Shown here piece by piece: positions 10,661-21,989 of a stretch of DNA of 64,000 nt. The stretch is taken from positions 35,720,405 to 35,784,404 of the forward strand of contig CM065301.1 of NCBI GenBank assembly GCA_032871835.1. Reading direction: 5' to 3'. The stretch is from Dipteronia dyeriana (Eukaryota; Streptophyta; Magnoliopsida; Sapindales; Sapindaceae). The notes under the pieces are model-generated. The model was not told the DNA's origin. It made no database searches and worked only from the letters and a program-made list of their open reading frames with translations. How positions within the stretch are numbered: position 1 is the first letter of the stretch; every line of letters starts with the position of its first letter. A program made the position numbers and the translations under genes.

Positions 10661-11379
10661 AAGCCGGAGATAGTGAATGATTTCTTCAAAGCTGACCAAA
10701 CCACGGGAACGGAAGGCAACGAATAGATTCTGTTCCAACTTCCAACCTCCAACACCAAACATCTAATTAAAGGTAAAAGAACTATATGGTATTTAATTCC
10801 TCTACATTGGTGGAAGATACGTACGTAACTTAATTGTGGTCAAAATTAAGTGCAAAGCCAATTGTCTTTTTTTTTTTTACTTTGTTAGATTGTATATTCA
10901 TTCAATGTCAATTTCTATTTTTTTTAAAAAAAATTAGCTGCAATTGTAAATTTATTTATTAATCAATGTCAATTTATTTTATTTTAAACATTGATTGTTA
11001 AATACTTCAATAGTTCAATTGTATATTTAGATAATTGTATTGAATATTTTATATGAATATTAAATACATTAGACCTTCTACATGAAGTTCAATTACAAAT
11101 AAAAATGTTCGGTCAATTTTTTTAATTTAAACTTTGTCAAATTTTAATTAGTATTAGCTTTTTAGTTTCATTATTATTTTTCCATATATATATATATATA
11201 TTTAAAAACAAAAAAAATGATCGGAACCGAAACTGAAAACGTAATCGCCAAAACCGACGGTTACAAACCAAAACCAAACCTGCTAGGTCGGTTATGGTTT
11301 CGTTTTGAACATCCCATGGAAAGGAACCGACGGTTTCAAACCGAAATCGAACCAGAACCGAACTGTGGATACCTCCGTC

Positions 11380-11545
11380 TACACGACAAAAATGAAAAAG
11401 CACTTTGCCGCGTTTAATGAATTTTTCATATTCCCAATATTACCCCTCCTCATAATGAGTATCAAACTAAAGTCTTCAATATGTTTTTCCCAATTGATCT
11501 CCTTCTCCTTTTCTCAGATAAAATGAACCCTAACTTTTGGATTTG
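11380..11545. other. Flank between the hAT and CACTA elements
   Basis: A short stretch of sequence assigned to neither element. With the bases after 14200 it would form one uninterrupted segment (ATTTG|TTGGTTTGG once the CACTA element and its TTG duplication are removed). I recognise no gene in it. Confidence 0.5.
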
Positions 11546-11637
11546 CACTACAAGAAAATTGGGCTATAGGGACAAAATTTATTGGGAAGAATTTTATTTG
11601 TCCCAATGAAACGTCTATTGGGACGCAACAACATATT

Positions 11638-13776
11638 TAAAATTCCCTAGAAAGTGTGTGTCTATAAACTTAGAGGGGAGTGAATAGGTTTTAATTCGAT
11701 TGATTACCAATTTTGTGAATTAATCAATATTAGCATAACTAGGGATGCACATTTGGGGAATGGGGATGGATATAGGTCCTCCCATCCCCATCCCCACTTC
11801 CTATACCCTTCCCCCACCCCCCCGCATTTCCCCATTTGGGGAAAATGGGGATGGGGAATTTTGGGGGGAGGTATATCTATCCCCATCCCCATTTCCCCAT
11901 TTCCCCATTTCCCTATTTTTTTTTTCGTATTTCTCCGTTTTTCCGTTTTTTTTCCGTTTTTCCGTTTTTTCACTTCGCCATTTAACTAAAAATTACAAAT
12001 TTAACTAAAAAAAACAAACATTCCATTAGAAATACAAAATAAAACCCATTAATATATTACAAATACAAATATATATTATAATTAATAATATATATTAAAA
12101 TTATGTTTATATATGTTCGAGAAAAATGGGGAAATAGGGGTGGGGGATCTCATCCTCATCCCCATTTCAATATAATTGTGGGGAAAATGGGGAAATGGGG
12201 AAATGGGGATGGGGAGGGGTTCCCCCATCCCCATCCCCATCCCCCCCGCCATTTCCCCATTTTTCTCAACAACAAAAAATCCCCAAATGGGGATGGGGAC
12301 GCGGGGAATTGGGGCCCCGGGGAAAAATGTGCATCTCTAAGCATAACTACCCCATTCTTTCAAGTGTTCAAATAAATGATAATAAACATAAAGCAATAAC
12401 AATACACAATATATACGTGGAAACCCTTCAAATGGGAAAAACCACAGACTGTTCAGTGCGCCACACTCGATCCTCAAAATCCACTATTGAATGAAGTTTA
12501 CAACCTAGGTTGACCTCCCGTCACACCCAATACGGTTACTAACCCTTTCACTCTACTCGACAAGCATTTTATAGTGATTTTGGATCACCAATCTTGTGCA
12601 CTAACCACTTAGCCACAAGCTTAATCAACAATGAAGAGATAATGTCAACCTAAGTGAATATGCAAAAATATTATATATGTGAAAATGTTAGGTCAAAATA
12701 TTCATGCTTATCTAGGATTAATAATGACAAGAAAAGCAAACCCTAGATATCAATGTTCTAAATGCAAATGCAAGAAGAATTAGCTGGAAGGGTAAAACCG
12801 TCCTAAATTCTAGCTATCACTAATCAATACCTCAACCAACAATCAATATCACAAGCATGTCATACAAGCTATTAAACATACAAGCATGCATTTAATTTGC
12901 AATAAAGACTAAAACCTAGGTATACATGTCTTAGTGATGAAACTATAAAGTCTAGAACATGTATAAATTACATAGTCAAGAAGAAGATGATGCTCCATGT
13001 TTAGATGATCATAGAATGAAACTAAATGGCCATGAGATGAAGTTAGGTTGAGTAAAAGTGAGTGTTTGGGAGTCTTTCTCTCTCTAGAAAAGCTAGGTTA
13101 CTCAAAGATGGCTTTTTGGACTCCTTAAAACTAAAGAGAAGAGGAGAGAACAATATATATGGTGCCCTACACAAAGTGACGTCATTTTGGATGAAAAGCA
13201 ACCAAATCCTGTCAAGACCGATGGCTGGACCGTGGTACAGGTAAGTGTCTAAACCGCGGCACTGAGAGCGGTGCATCGCTTAGACAACACCGCTCTATAG
13301 ACCGCTGTGCAAGCAAGTGCACAGACCGCGATCTAGATAGCATGCGACGCTTAGGAAACTTCGCTTGGTAGACCGATGTGCATGCAAATAGCACAGGCCG
13401 CGGTAGCAACAACGTGCAACCACTGGAGAACACCGCTATGCAGACCGCGGTGGAGGTAATTCATAGGGAGCTGTTTGAACCAAGGTACAGAGAAAAAAAT
13501 CCTCTTTTAAGGCACACAAGATGCATCAAACACCCAAGCAAGAGATAAGGCACAAAAGGCACACAAGAAGGCAAATAAGCAAGCATGCAAAATGATCAAA
13601 ACATGCATGAGAGTGTGTGTGTGCACTAATACCTATTCAATGAAAGTTAAGCAAATGATTTTACATTTGAAGCTTGAGATTGATCACGAACAATGATGAC
13701 CTAAACTACCTTTATATATTAATCTCCAAATGTGGTTGTCAACGAAATAAACCAATCAAACACAGATGAACTTACA
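11638..13776. mobile_element. Solo-LTR-like element inside the CACTA element (copy 1)
   Basis: Flanked by a perfect 5-bp duplication ATATT (11633-11637 and 13777-13781). Without the nested hAT MITE it is about 1.53 kb. It matches the element at 31757-33488 over most of its length, including the GTGTGTCTATAAA and GTGAATAGG segments near the start and GAACTTACA at the end. No gag or pol is present. A 5-bp duplication and a TG...CA form in the other copy fit a solo LTR, although I could not see a full-length relative to confirm it. A GC-rich stretch with repeated ACCGCGGT-like units lies at about 13215-13455. Confidence 0.6.
11740..12339. mobile_element. hAT-type MITE, 600 bp, with G/C-run interior
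   Basis: TAGGGATGCACATTT and its inverted partner AAATGTGCATCTCTA mark the ends. A perfect 8-bp target duplication AGCATAAC flanks them (11732-11739 and 12340-12347). The interior is largely runs of CCCCATCCCC and GGGGATGGGG in both orientations, so each strand has many closely spaced G4 runs and the element can fold back on itself. The coding-looking frames here are by-products of these runs. Confidence 0.88.
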
Positions 13777-14007
13777 ATATTCGTCCCTGAAAATTTCAAA
13801 CATGAAAAAACCTTTAGGAATGAAAAAATTCGTTCTATAGGTCATCTATTGGGATGAAAAAATTATCCATCCTTAAAATGGGCAACCCGATGAGACTTTT
13901 AAGGACAAAAATATTTGTCCCACAAAAAAAATTATTCGTCCCTAAAAAGTGCAAAAATAACAAGACTTTTAAGGACGAAAACAATTTGTCTCAATAGAAT
14001 GTGTATG

Positions 14008-14071
14008 GGGATGTGGGGATAGGAATATGGGGACCTATATCCATCCCCAATTCCCAAATGTGCATCCCTAG
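14008..14071. mobile_element. Short remnant of a TAGGGATGCACATTT-type hAT MITE
   Basis: A stretch of about 64 bp (GGGGATGTGGGGATAGG ... AAATGTGCATCCCTA) has the same right terminus and G/C-run composition as the MITE at 11740. It is probably an internally deleted copy. It lies in the right subterminal part of the CACTA element. Confidence 0.55.
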
Positions 14072-14200
14072 TCTGTATGAACGAATATCAATAACCGACG
14101 TAATTTAGGATGAAATTGTTTCATCCCCAATAGGATTATAGGGATGATTATTTGGTTATTGGGATTTCGTCCCAATAGTTTTTTTTTTTTTTTTGTAGTG

Positions 14201-15489
14201 TTGGTTTGGGTTTTTGAATTTCATGAATCTGTTGCGAAGGGAGAGAGAGAGGGAGAGAAAAAGAGAGAGGGAGGCAGAGGAGAGAATGGTACCTTCATTG
14301 CCGACACCTTGACCATTGTCCATCGTACTGGGGATCACTGATCAGGTAGTCTCTAATCCTAATCCCTGACTACAACGAAATTCCATGAATATTAGATTTT
14401 TGTTCTTATCATCATATCTCGAAATCGCTTGTGAGATTTGTCTTCTTATCGTTGTTGTGATTATCATGAAATTGCTTGATTAATAGATCATAATCAAATT
14501 ATCATTATAAAATCTTAATGTTAATGTAGGAATATGCTTTCTTTTTTCACCAGAGAAACGAATCATTTGTAGATATTATCTCAAGTAATCCAAATTAGCT
14601 GCAATCATTACTGTTACCCAAATTAGCTGCAATCACTTTTTAAATTCTTGTGTTGTGTATATCAATTGTGAAACTTTTGTTTCTTTAATTTCATGGAAAA
14701 AACTCTCCACGGATTTCTTATTTCATAAATATGAAAAATATGGTCCTCAATCTACATTTAATTGAATGGAGCTCTTTTATTTCTATATGGTATCCTAGAT
14801 AGCCCTCTGAGACTCTACTGCCCCTTTTAAAAATGATATTTGTTGTGTTCTAATCAAAGTGTTCAAAAATGTCTGCTGAAAGCAAAGGGAAAATTAAATT
14901 GGTAAAACCCTTTTGTTCATTAGTATTTTAGATTGGGTTGAAAGAGAAATGAAAAGCAGAGAGAAAGTGAGCAAGCATGAAAGGCAACAACGCTCGCATG
15001 ACCCTTCTTATGTAGTCATGTATGGAGAGTCAGAGACCTCGCTCTCTCCCAGTCTCCCTTACTTGTGACCATGGCCTCTCTTCATGCTTATCGTAGAGCT
15101 TGATGTACTTCTCCATGATATAGGTATCATTAGTCTGCTTCAATTAATCAATTATTTATCAATTGTATCATGTTTGAACACCTTCCGCTCTACACATATA
15201 CAGTGTTGCTAGTAATCAACTCATCTACATCTATTTCCAGCATTACTAATCACTTCACTCACTAATTTACAACCCTTATTTATAATATTACAAGCAATTG
15301 TATTACCTGTCATTTTCTTTTCTTTTCGGGTTTCTTTTTATTGTCATCTTGTTTGTGTATGTGTTTTAGTTTCTTAGAATACATTTTCTAAGAAGTTATT
15401 GATAATTTCATTTTCTAGATTCTTATTGCAGGTGACTACAAGTACTTGAGGTTTGTACTTATCTTTCTTGGCTATATGGGTTTTTTATT
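14201..15489. other. Unassigned sequence between CACTA and gypsy 1
   Basis: A purine-rich GA tract (about 14238-14283) is followed by AT-rich DNA. GATCAG|GTAGTCTC near 14341 resembles a 5' splice site after a short open stretch. I cannot identify a protein, so this may be an old host-gene fragment or nothing. No other repeat structure seen. Confidence 0.4.
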
Positions 15490-16614
15490 TGTTAATAACT
15501 AAATTTGGCTAGGGACCAAGATAAATTTTCTGTTCTCCTAGCCCAAGTTCAAGCTCGAGACTGTAGGCCACCCCGCAGAAGTGAAGAAAGGTCACCAAGC
15601 TCAGGAACCACCTAAGGTGGAGCCTGACGAAATCGAATCGAGCTCCCTACACCGAATCAAGAATTCAAGAAAAGTTTGGTGCATGACGAACCAGGCTCCC
15701 CAAAGTCGAGATCACCTCGCAAACTCCCTAGAAGCCTGTCATCCTCTCCTAGAGAGACCCATTAAGTATCAGGCTCGCACTATAGAATTAATCCATCTCG
15801 ACGAGTGAAGATTCATACCTATCTGGACAGGTAGTAGGAAGATCACCAAATCCCCGTTGCCACCAAAGGGTGTCTAGGGATCATCCCAAGCTCCAAGGGA
15901 CCTGGAAAGGTCAGACCACACTCCTAATACCAAAGTCGGGGCATGGATCTACCCAACCTTACGAGATAACGAACACCATACTCGACGACCTCCATGAAAA
16001 ATCACGCCATGAATGCACACGAAATCATATCTACACTCCAACGAACATTAAAACACTACGTACGTGTAGAGCAAGCGATTGGGTCCAAAGAGGAAACAAA
16101 CTTATCTCCACTAAAGATATTCTCGAATCCATTATTAATTCGAAGTCAATAAATTTCAAATAAAAGATCCCGCCCTATAAAGAGGAAATGGATTCAGAGA
16201 ATCATGACGGGAGATTCACAAGTTTAACCTACTTGGACCATCTATAAATATGCCTAACGTGAACAATGAAGGGAGAGGAAAAAAAAGGAGAGGAAGAAAA
16301 AAGGATACAAGAGGAAAGATTCTACTCCGGCCTAAATTCTGGGATCAGAACACGGCCATCGTTATTTTCCACTTCTCGATAGACACGAGGTTGCCACCCT
16401 ATTGTACCCCTAGCGAGACTGAGAATATTTGAGAGATTGTATTTGAGAGATTTTTATACGACATACGCAATCTATAATAAAGATTTATATTCTCATTCTT
16501 CTTGTATTAACATCCAAACATCCACCTCTATTCGAACCGGTTAGGTACCAAGGGTACCAAACCCCGGCCACCACCTCCGTGGTAGTAATCCTAAGGGTGT
16601 TAACTGGAATTCCT
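15490..16614 (+). repeat. 5' LTR of gypsy 1
   Basis: Matches 25016-26075 from AAATTTGGCTAGGGACC to GAATTCCT with scattered substitutions and small gaps. The LTR contains a TATAAATA near 16242 followed by a purine-rich stretch, a plausible promoter. A GGTACCAAGGGTACC palindrome and a CCACC...GGTGG segment lie near its end. Confidence 0.8.
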
Positions 16615-16634
16615 CTAGCGTCGTATTTGGGAAC
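16615..16634 (+). other. Primer-binding site of gypsy 1
   Basis: Immediately after the 5' LTR, CTAGCGTCGTATTTGGGAA resembles the TGGCGCCGT...GGGAA primer-binding site of plant gypsy elements, with several changes. The tRNA identity is not certain. Confidence 0.5.
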
Positions 16635-16683
16635 CCCACACCATTATTTTTACATTTACAAATTTGTTATTTTACAGGGATCA

Positions 16684-18310
16684 TGAGTATTTGCTCCTCT
16701 CAAGGACTGTCTGAGACCTCGGAACATCAGTCTTCCCCTTCGACTAATAAAGGGGGGAAAAAAGAGAAAGAAATCCAAGCATCATAAGCCAGCCTCATAT
16801 CAGCCAGACAACCTTTTTTCGATCGGTTGAGTCCCCCTCCACCAATTCCTGCCTACAACAGGATATAGCCTACAACTTCCATCCGGGAAAGGCTAGGACC
16901 CACGCCTCCGTCCTAGATAGGCTGATTTACTATCAACCCAGGCAGGTCAAGTCAGCAACCGATGCTCCGTTGAGGGCACCTAGCAGCTCCCATCGACCGA
17001 CGATTTCCAGAAGGAGACCTCAAGCTGAAGCAGGTGGTAACCGAAAAACTACGCAAGCATAGCCCGCCCCCGAGGGTGACAAAGTTGAAGTATCCAGCTC
17101 ATCAGGGGATCTGACAATGAGAGCTCCGAGGTCGATTCCAAGAGGCACGAAAATAATCATTTGAGAGACTAGCTGGCTAAAATGCAGAAGGAGATCCAAC
17201 AGTTAACAAGAGGTAAAGGTAAGGTGGTAAAAAAGGATCCCATGAGTGAGATAAACGCTCCCTTTAACAAAAGGATTCAAGAAGCGGAGCTCCCTCCGAA
17301 TTTTAAGATGCCATCAGATAAATTCTTTGGCATGGAGGACCCTTTGAGCCACTTAGAGAGCTTCGTCCAACAGATGGTGGTCTAGAATACAACTAGGGTT
17401 GCCATGTGCCGGATGTTCCCTACCACTTTAACGGATTATGCCAAGACCTGGTTCAGAAAGCTACTTGCTGGTAATGTGGACTCTTTCACGAAGCTGTCAA
17501 CTTACTTCTACTCACAATTTCAGGGTGTCAAACCTCGTCCCAAGGATTCCACCCATCTGTAGTATATGATCCAGGAGAGAGGAGAAACACTTTGGGCTTA
17601 TATGGAGCGGTTCCACAAGGAAGTTATCGAGATGGGTGTCTTTGCAGAGAAGAAGACCCACTTTCTGTAGAAACCTGTGGGCAGGAAAGCTATTCCGATC
17701 ATTTGCCAAGCATGCGCCAGAATCCTATCAAGAAGCTTACGATCAGGCTCTAGAGCATATAAAGATCGAGGAATAGCTGAAAGTCAAGTTGGAACATGAA
17801 GACATGAGAGCGGCGAAGCGCCAGAAGAAAGAGGCGTCCAAGCTGGCACCGGTTCAGAGAATTCAGAGCAAGCCCCCTAACAGGTAGACATATCATCCTC
17901 CCCCATTTCAACCTTAACGAAATCGGTTTCCACCAAGAAGAACTCTTTCCTCTCTTCCAAAGGAGGTAGCTCTCGTAACCCGAGATGAGAGGGGGTTCGA
18001 CCATTACACCCCTCTGAATGCATCCCGGGAAATAATCTACCTTGCCAATTGAGATAAAGGGTTGCTGAGGAAGCCGTCACCAATGAAAGCACCAGCCGAT
18101 GCCAGGAACAGGTACAAGTACTGTGATTTCCATGAAGACATCGGGCATAACACATCAGGGTGTTACAGCTTGCGCAACCAGATAGAGTTCTGGTAAGGGG
18201 AGGACACTTGGTAAAGTTTCTATAACAACTCGGAGACAGCATCCAGACAAGGAAGGAGGTACAATCAGAGATCCAGGAAGACGAGAAGAAGCGAAGAGGT
18301 AAATAGAAGG
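16684..18310 (+). pseudogene. gypsy 1 gag remnant
   Basis: An ATG at 16684 opens a broken gag region. The Retrotrans_gag capsid fold is recognisable at about 17290-17640: LPPNFKMPSDKFFGMEDPLSH, then CRMFPTTLTDYAKTWF, then ERFHKEV. A zinc-binding-like CDFHEDIGHNTSGCY motif follows near 18120-18165. Several in-frame stops (for example near 17383 and 17560) and frame changes disable it. Confidence 0.75.
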
Positions 18311-18499
18311 ATTTGATGCAGCAAATCCAAGTCATCCATACTATAAGTGGAGGTCCCACATTGGCTAGTTCCTCTAACAATGCCCGAAAGAACCACGCAA
18401 GGAAAGATTCCCTATATGGAGGGAGGCCAAAGCATTTTCAAGCAAGAACAGAGCGTTGCTATCACGTCTCAGTCGGCTCAGATTATCTTCTAAGAGGCG

Positions 18500-18919
18500 G
18501 ATGCCTACAACACTGTTCAGCCCCACGATGACCTTTTAGTGGTCATGGTACAGATCACCAATTGCAAGGTCCATCGTGTGCTTATCGATTCCGGCACTAG
18601 TGTGGATGTCCTCTTCAAAGGTACTTTGGAGAAACTTAACCTGAAGCAATGGTGCTATAATAACTACACAACTCCTCTATATGGGTTCACAGGTGATTCT
18701 ATCATACTAGTGGGATCAAAGATACTCCTCGTGATCGCAGGAACTGCACCCCTCCAACAAAACATAATTATAGACTTCGTTGTAGTCGACTTTCCAACAA
18801 CTTACAATGCAATACTAGTAAGGCCATTCCTATCCGCCATCAAGGGAGTTTTATCGGTATACCATAACACCTTGAAGTTTCTAGCCGGGAACCAAGTAGG
18901 CAAGGTACATGGTAACTAG
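18500..18919 (+). pseudogene. gypsy 1 aspartic protease domain
   Basis: An open segment of about 125 residues has VLIDSGTSVDVLF near 18575, the retropepsin active site with D-S-G intact. NAILVRPFLSAIKGVLS lies near 18810 and resembles the usual LGRPxL flap-distal segment (L-G changed to L-V). It follows gag without a clear join and is no longer part of a complete polyprotein. Confidence 0.75.
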
Positions 18920-19109
18920 CTAGCTGCTAGGAAATGTTATGTGGTCTCTTCTAACCCGACAGTACTGGCAAGACAATTCTCACAAGTGACAACAATCCGA
19001 AGCCAGGAAGTATCAAGGATGAACCAGGAGGATTCAGAGCCAATGATCATTCAGAAAGTGATCCCCGGGTGAAGGAGGAAGAAGAGCAAGGGAGAGAATA
19101 GGCCAACGG

Positions 19110-19380
19110 ACATTCTGCTGACAAGCTTAAAAAGGTTCCGATCAGAGAAGATGATCCGACCAAAGTGGTGAAAGTCGGGGCTTCACTCAAAGTTAGGATA
19201 AAAGAAGGATTGATCAAGCTGCTCCCTGAGTTCAACGATATTTTTGCATGGAGCCATGATGAGATGCTAGGGATCCGCTTGTCATTGGCGTCCCACAGGT
19301 TGACGATCGATCCCACCATCAAGCCTGCCAAACAAAAGAGGTGACACTTCAATGAGGAGAAGAACGCCGTAATCTAGAAG
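19110..19380 (+). pseudogene. gypsy 1 reverse-transcriptase lead-in, truncated
   Basis: LLPEFNDIFAWSHDEMLGI near 19220 and TIDPTIKPAKQKR near 19310 are the standard lead-in to gypsy reverse transcriptase. The frame then hits a stop and coding similarity ends at about 19380. The RT palm, RNase H and integrase are missing, so a large internal deletion has removed most of pol. Confidence 0.75.
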
Positions 19381-19800
19381 GATAACTATAATATATCGAC
19401 AGTGATCGCCTCGAGACCAAGGACTGGTCGGGGAAGCCCTCTCACTATCCCTGATGCTTCGGCCTGGCACCACCCCCCAACAAGAAGGGTCTGAGTATAA
19501 GAGCATTGTTACCATCCAGATCTCGAGACCGAGATAGCTAGCTAAACTTTCTTATTGCCTTGGTCGGGTGACCTCCCTCAAGAAGGGTCTGAGTATAAGA
19601 ATCTGAGTATAAGAGTATAGTTGCCGTCCAGATCTCATGATACCCTGGTCTAGACCAGTCATACCAGGAGGATTGCCATAATATATCGACAATGACTGCC
19701 TCGAGACCAGGACAACTATCAAGCTCTCCTGATGCCTCGGTCGGGCTATAACTTCTGATAAGAACATAGGCTTAGAAAGGTCTCCCGCCTAAACTCCAAT
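19380..19800. repeat. Degenerate tandem repeats in gypsy 1 after the pol deletion
   Basis: Two kinds of unit recur. ATAATATATCGACA followed by GCCTCGAGACCA occurs at about 19389 and 19679. CAAGAAGGGTCTGAGTATAAGAG occurs at about 19480 and 19576, with a partial extra copy just after and a GTCCAGATCTC tail in each. Hypervariable tandem repeats between pol and the 3' LTR are known from Tat/Ogre-type elements. Confidence 0.55.
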
Positions 19801-20039
19801 GTCCAAACTATTACTGATTACTAATCCTTCATGTGCATATGATTTCTTACTTTTACAGGTGCAAACTAGCCTGAAATCAAATGAGGGGACTACTCACTGG
19901 AGTTATCAAGCTACAAGTCTCTAATGAGAGCTGAGAGCTCAAGCATGCCATTTATTTACACTTAAGCAAATTTAATATCTCTTTATTTTTACCAAATTCG
20001 ATTAAGTCAAGTTATTTCGGAAGTCGCATCTATGACGGG

Positions 20040-21761
20040 TAGGGGTGGGCAAAAATCCAATAAACTGAACCGAATCGGTGAACTGAACCGAACCGATCTA
20101 ATCAGTTTTTTGTCAGTTTTTATTTAGAAACCGGTTCAGTTCGGTTCGGTTCGGTTCGGTTCGGTTTCCGATTCGGTGGTTGAAAATCGAAAACCAAATC
20201 GAAAACAGGTTTAAAATTAAAAACCCAATTTTTTTTCTATTCTTTGAATTCTCTCAGCCACTCAGCCTAAACAAAACCCTAAATCTCTCAACTTAGTGTC
20301 TTTGTCCGCTCCCACTCTCATCCGCCGTCTCTCTCGTCCGATGTCCGCTGTCCGGCTTCCTTGTCATCTAACGTTTTGGTGAGCCACCTTACTCTGCTTC
20401 TTCGATCGATCGACGACTTGCCCCATTTTCTCTGCTGCTTTGATCGATCGACGACTTGGTCTTGGAAGTTGGATCGATTTGCTCGACGACTTGGTCTTCG
20501 AAGTTGGATCGACTTTCTGGTTAGTCTCTACCTCCATTGACCGTAAGTCATTTTTATTTTTTTCGATTTCGATTTGTATTAAACAAATTTAATTTTTATT
20601 TTTTTTGATTTCATTTTTTTTTGTTTTCTATTTTTATATATATACAAGCACAAATGCATGTTCCTCTGTTTGTTTCCATTTTGGTTGGTCTCTCTCTCCA
20701 TTCTAGTTGGTCCTCTGTTTGTTCGGTTTGTTGTGCTTTTGTTGTTTCTTTAAAAATCTGATGGTGTTTTGTTTGGTTCACTGGTTCTGTTGTCACTGTG
20801 TTAGCCTTCTGGTTCACTTCGTGTCTTCTGGTGTCACTGTTGTGGTTCACTGGTTCTGGTATCACTGTTTTGTTGGTGAATTGTGATGCAAGTAATGAGT
20901 AGTTTGTTCATTTATTTCCGTTTATAGCATTACATGATGCCGTTTCTTATTAATTTTGTGGGAAACAGTTCATTACAGATTCAATATCAGGACTATGAAA
21001 ACTAGAGGAGATTTCACTCCATAGTTGTTGTTTACTTCTAAGAGGTATCTTTCTCTCTCTCTCTCCACTAATTACTTGTTAATTTGTTTGTGTTCTATGG
21101 TTATTATTACATAGTGTAGAATTTCAATTATGTTAAAATTGTGTTATTGTTATTGCTTCTTGAGTACTCAAGGATACAAAGGATGATGGACATTATTGTT
21201 TGAAGGATTCAATGACTGTTGGGCATTATTGTAGTTTGAATTCAAGGGCAATTTTTTTTTTTTTTGTATTATGTACTTATTGTTAGAATAATTTATAGTT
21301 GTTTTTATTTGTATTATGGTATAATGTTTGTATAATTTGTAGTTGTTTTTATTTGTATTATACTATTATGGACTTATTCTTTGAATTATTTCTAGTTGTT
21401 TTTAATTGTGTTATGGAATTATTGTTTGAATAATTTGTAGTTGTTTACTTGTTTTTATTTGTATTATGGACTTATGCAGTAATTTAATCATATTCGTCTC
21501 AATAGACACCAACATATGAAAAGCTTGTGTTTTTTATTTCATTTTTTCACACCAAAGTAGATTTTATAAATTAAATCCCATTAATTGGGCCCAATCAGCC
21601 CAAAACCGAAAAACCGAACCGAACGGGTTCAATTCAATCGATTTTTGATCGATTGATAATTGTATATCGGATCCAATTGGACCATCTTTTCAAAAATCGA
21701 ATAGTATCGGTTTTTTATCGGTTACTCCAAAGTGAACCGATCCAATCAATGCCCACCCCTA
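20040..21761. mobile_element. hAT-type non-autonomous element, 1722 bp, in gypsy 1
   Basis: TAGGGGTGGGCA and TGCCCACCCCTA are perfect terminal inverted repeats, flanked by a perfect 8-bp duplication ATGACGGG (20032-20039 and 21762-21769). Subterminal GGTTC/GAACC arrays (20137-20167) and ACCGAACC motifs occur at both ends. Inside is a leader-like segment (ACCCTAAATCTCTC, about 20277) followed by two near-identical GATCGATCGACGACTTG blocks and a diverged CTCGACGACTTGGTCTT repeat (about 20404-20510). I see no transposase. The element is younger than the gypsy copy it interrupts. Confidence 0.9.
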
Positions 21762-21921
21762 ATGACGGGATCAGAAATGAAGCAAGGAGACATCAGCCAA
21801 ATCAAAGTTCATTGAAGCAAACATGAAAGAAATCCTAACCAAGTTTTCATTGATAATTTGGGAGCCTATCCCCTTGTAAGGCTACAATCATCAAGCAGGG
21901 AGCCTAACCCTCGGTTCCAGG

Positions 21922-21922
<1 letters not shown>

Positions 21923-21982
<60 letters not shown>
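21923..21982. repeat. TA microsatellite, about 30 units
   Basis: An uninterrupted run of TA lies in the region of gypsy 1 between the hAT insertion and the antisense reading region. Confidence 0.95.
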
Positions 21983-21984
<2 letters not shown>

Positions 21985-21989
21985 GATGA

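Larger units (their letters stand above)
7251..11379 (+). mobile_element. Ac-like hAT transposon, degenerate, about 4.1 kb
   Basis: The ends are diverged inverted repeats: GAGGTGTCCA near 7255 and TGGATACCTC near 11366. Inside both ends lies an AACCGACGGTT motif with flanking ACCGAAATCG-type repeats, in opposite orientation at the two sides. Imperfect flanks TACAAGAG (7243-7250) and TACACGAC (11380-11387) agree at six of eight. Between the ends is a plus-strand hAT transposase pseudogene preceded by a TATAAATA (7720-7727). A smaller MITE sits inside that gene. Element identity is well supported by the transposase; the exact boundaries less so. Confidence 0.75.
11546..14200. mobile_element. 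Non-autonomous CACTA (En/Spm-like) transposon
   Basis: It begins CACTACAAGAAAAT and ends with a T-run followed by TTGTAGTG, the canonical plant CACTA terminal inverted repeat. A 3-bp target duplication TTG sits on both sides (11543-11545 and 14201-14203), as expected for this superfamily. Subterminal regions carry repeated units such as TATTGGGACG, TTGTCCC, CTATTGGGATGAAAA and AAGGACGAAAA in both orientations. These correspond to the TNPA-type binding repeats of the family. There is no transposase. Most of the length is a nested LTR-like insertion (11638-13776). A short remnant of another hAT MITE lies at about 14008-14071. Confidence 0.88.

Noticed and set aside
11704..12494. Several Pro/His- or Gly/Lys-rich frames on both strands
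   Set aside because: They are translations of CCCCATCCCC/GGGGATGGGG runs in the hAT MITE, not genes.
14238..14283. GA-rich tract as a GAGA-factor-type regulatory site
   Set aside because: A simple purine repeat with no assignable neighbouring gene; I treat it as low-complexity sequence.
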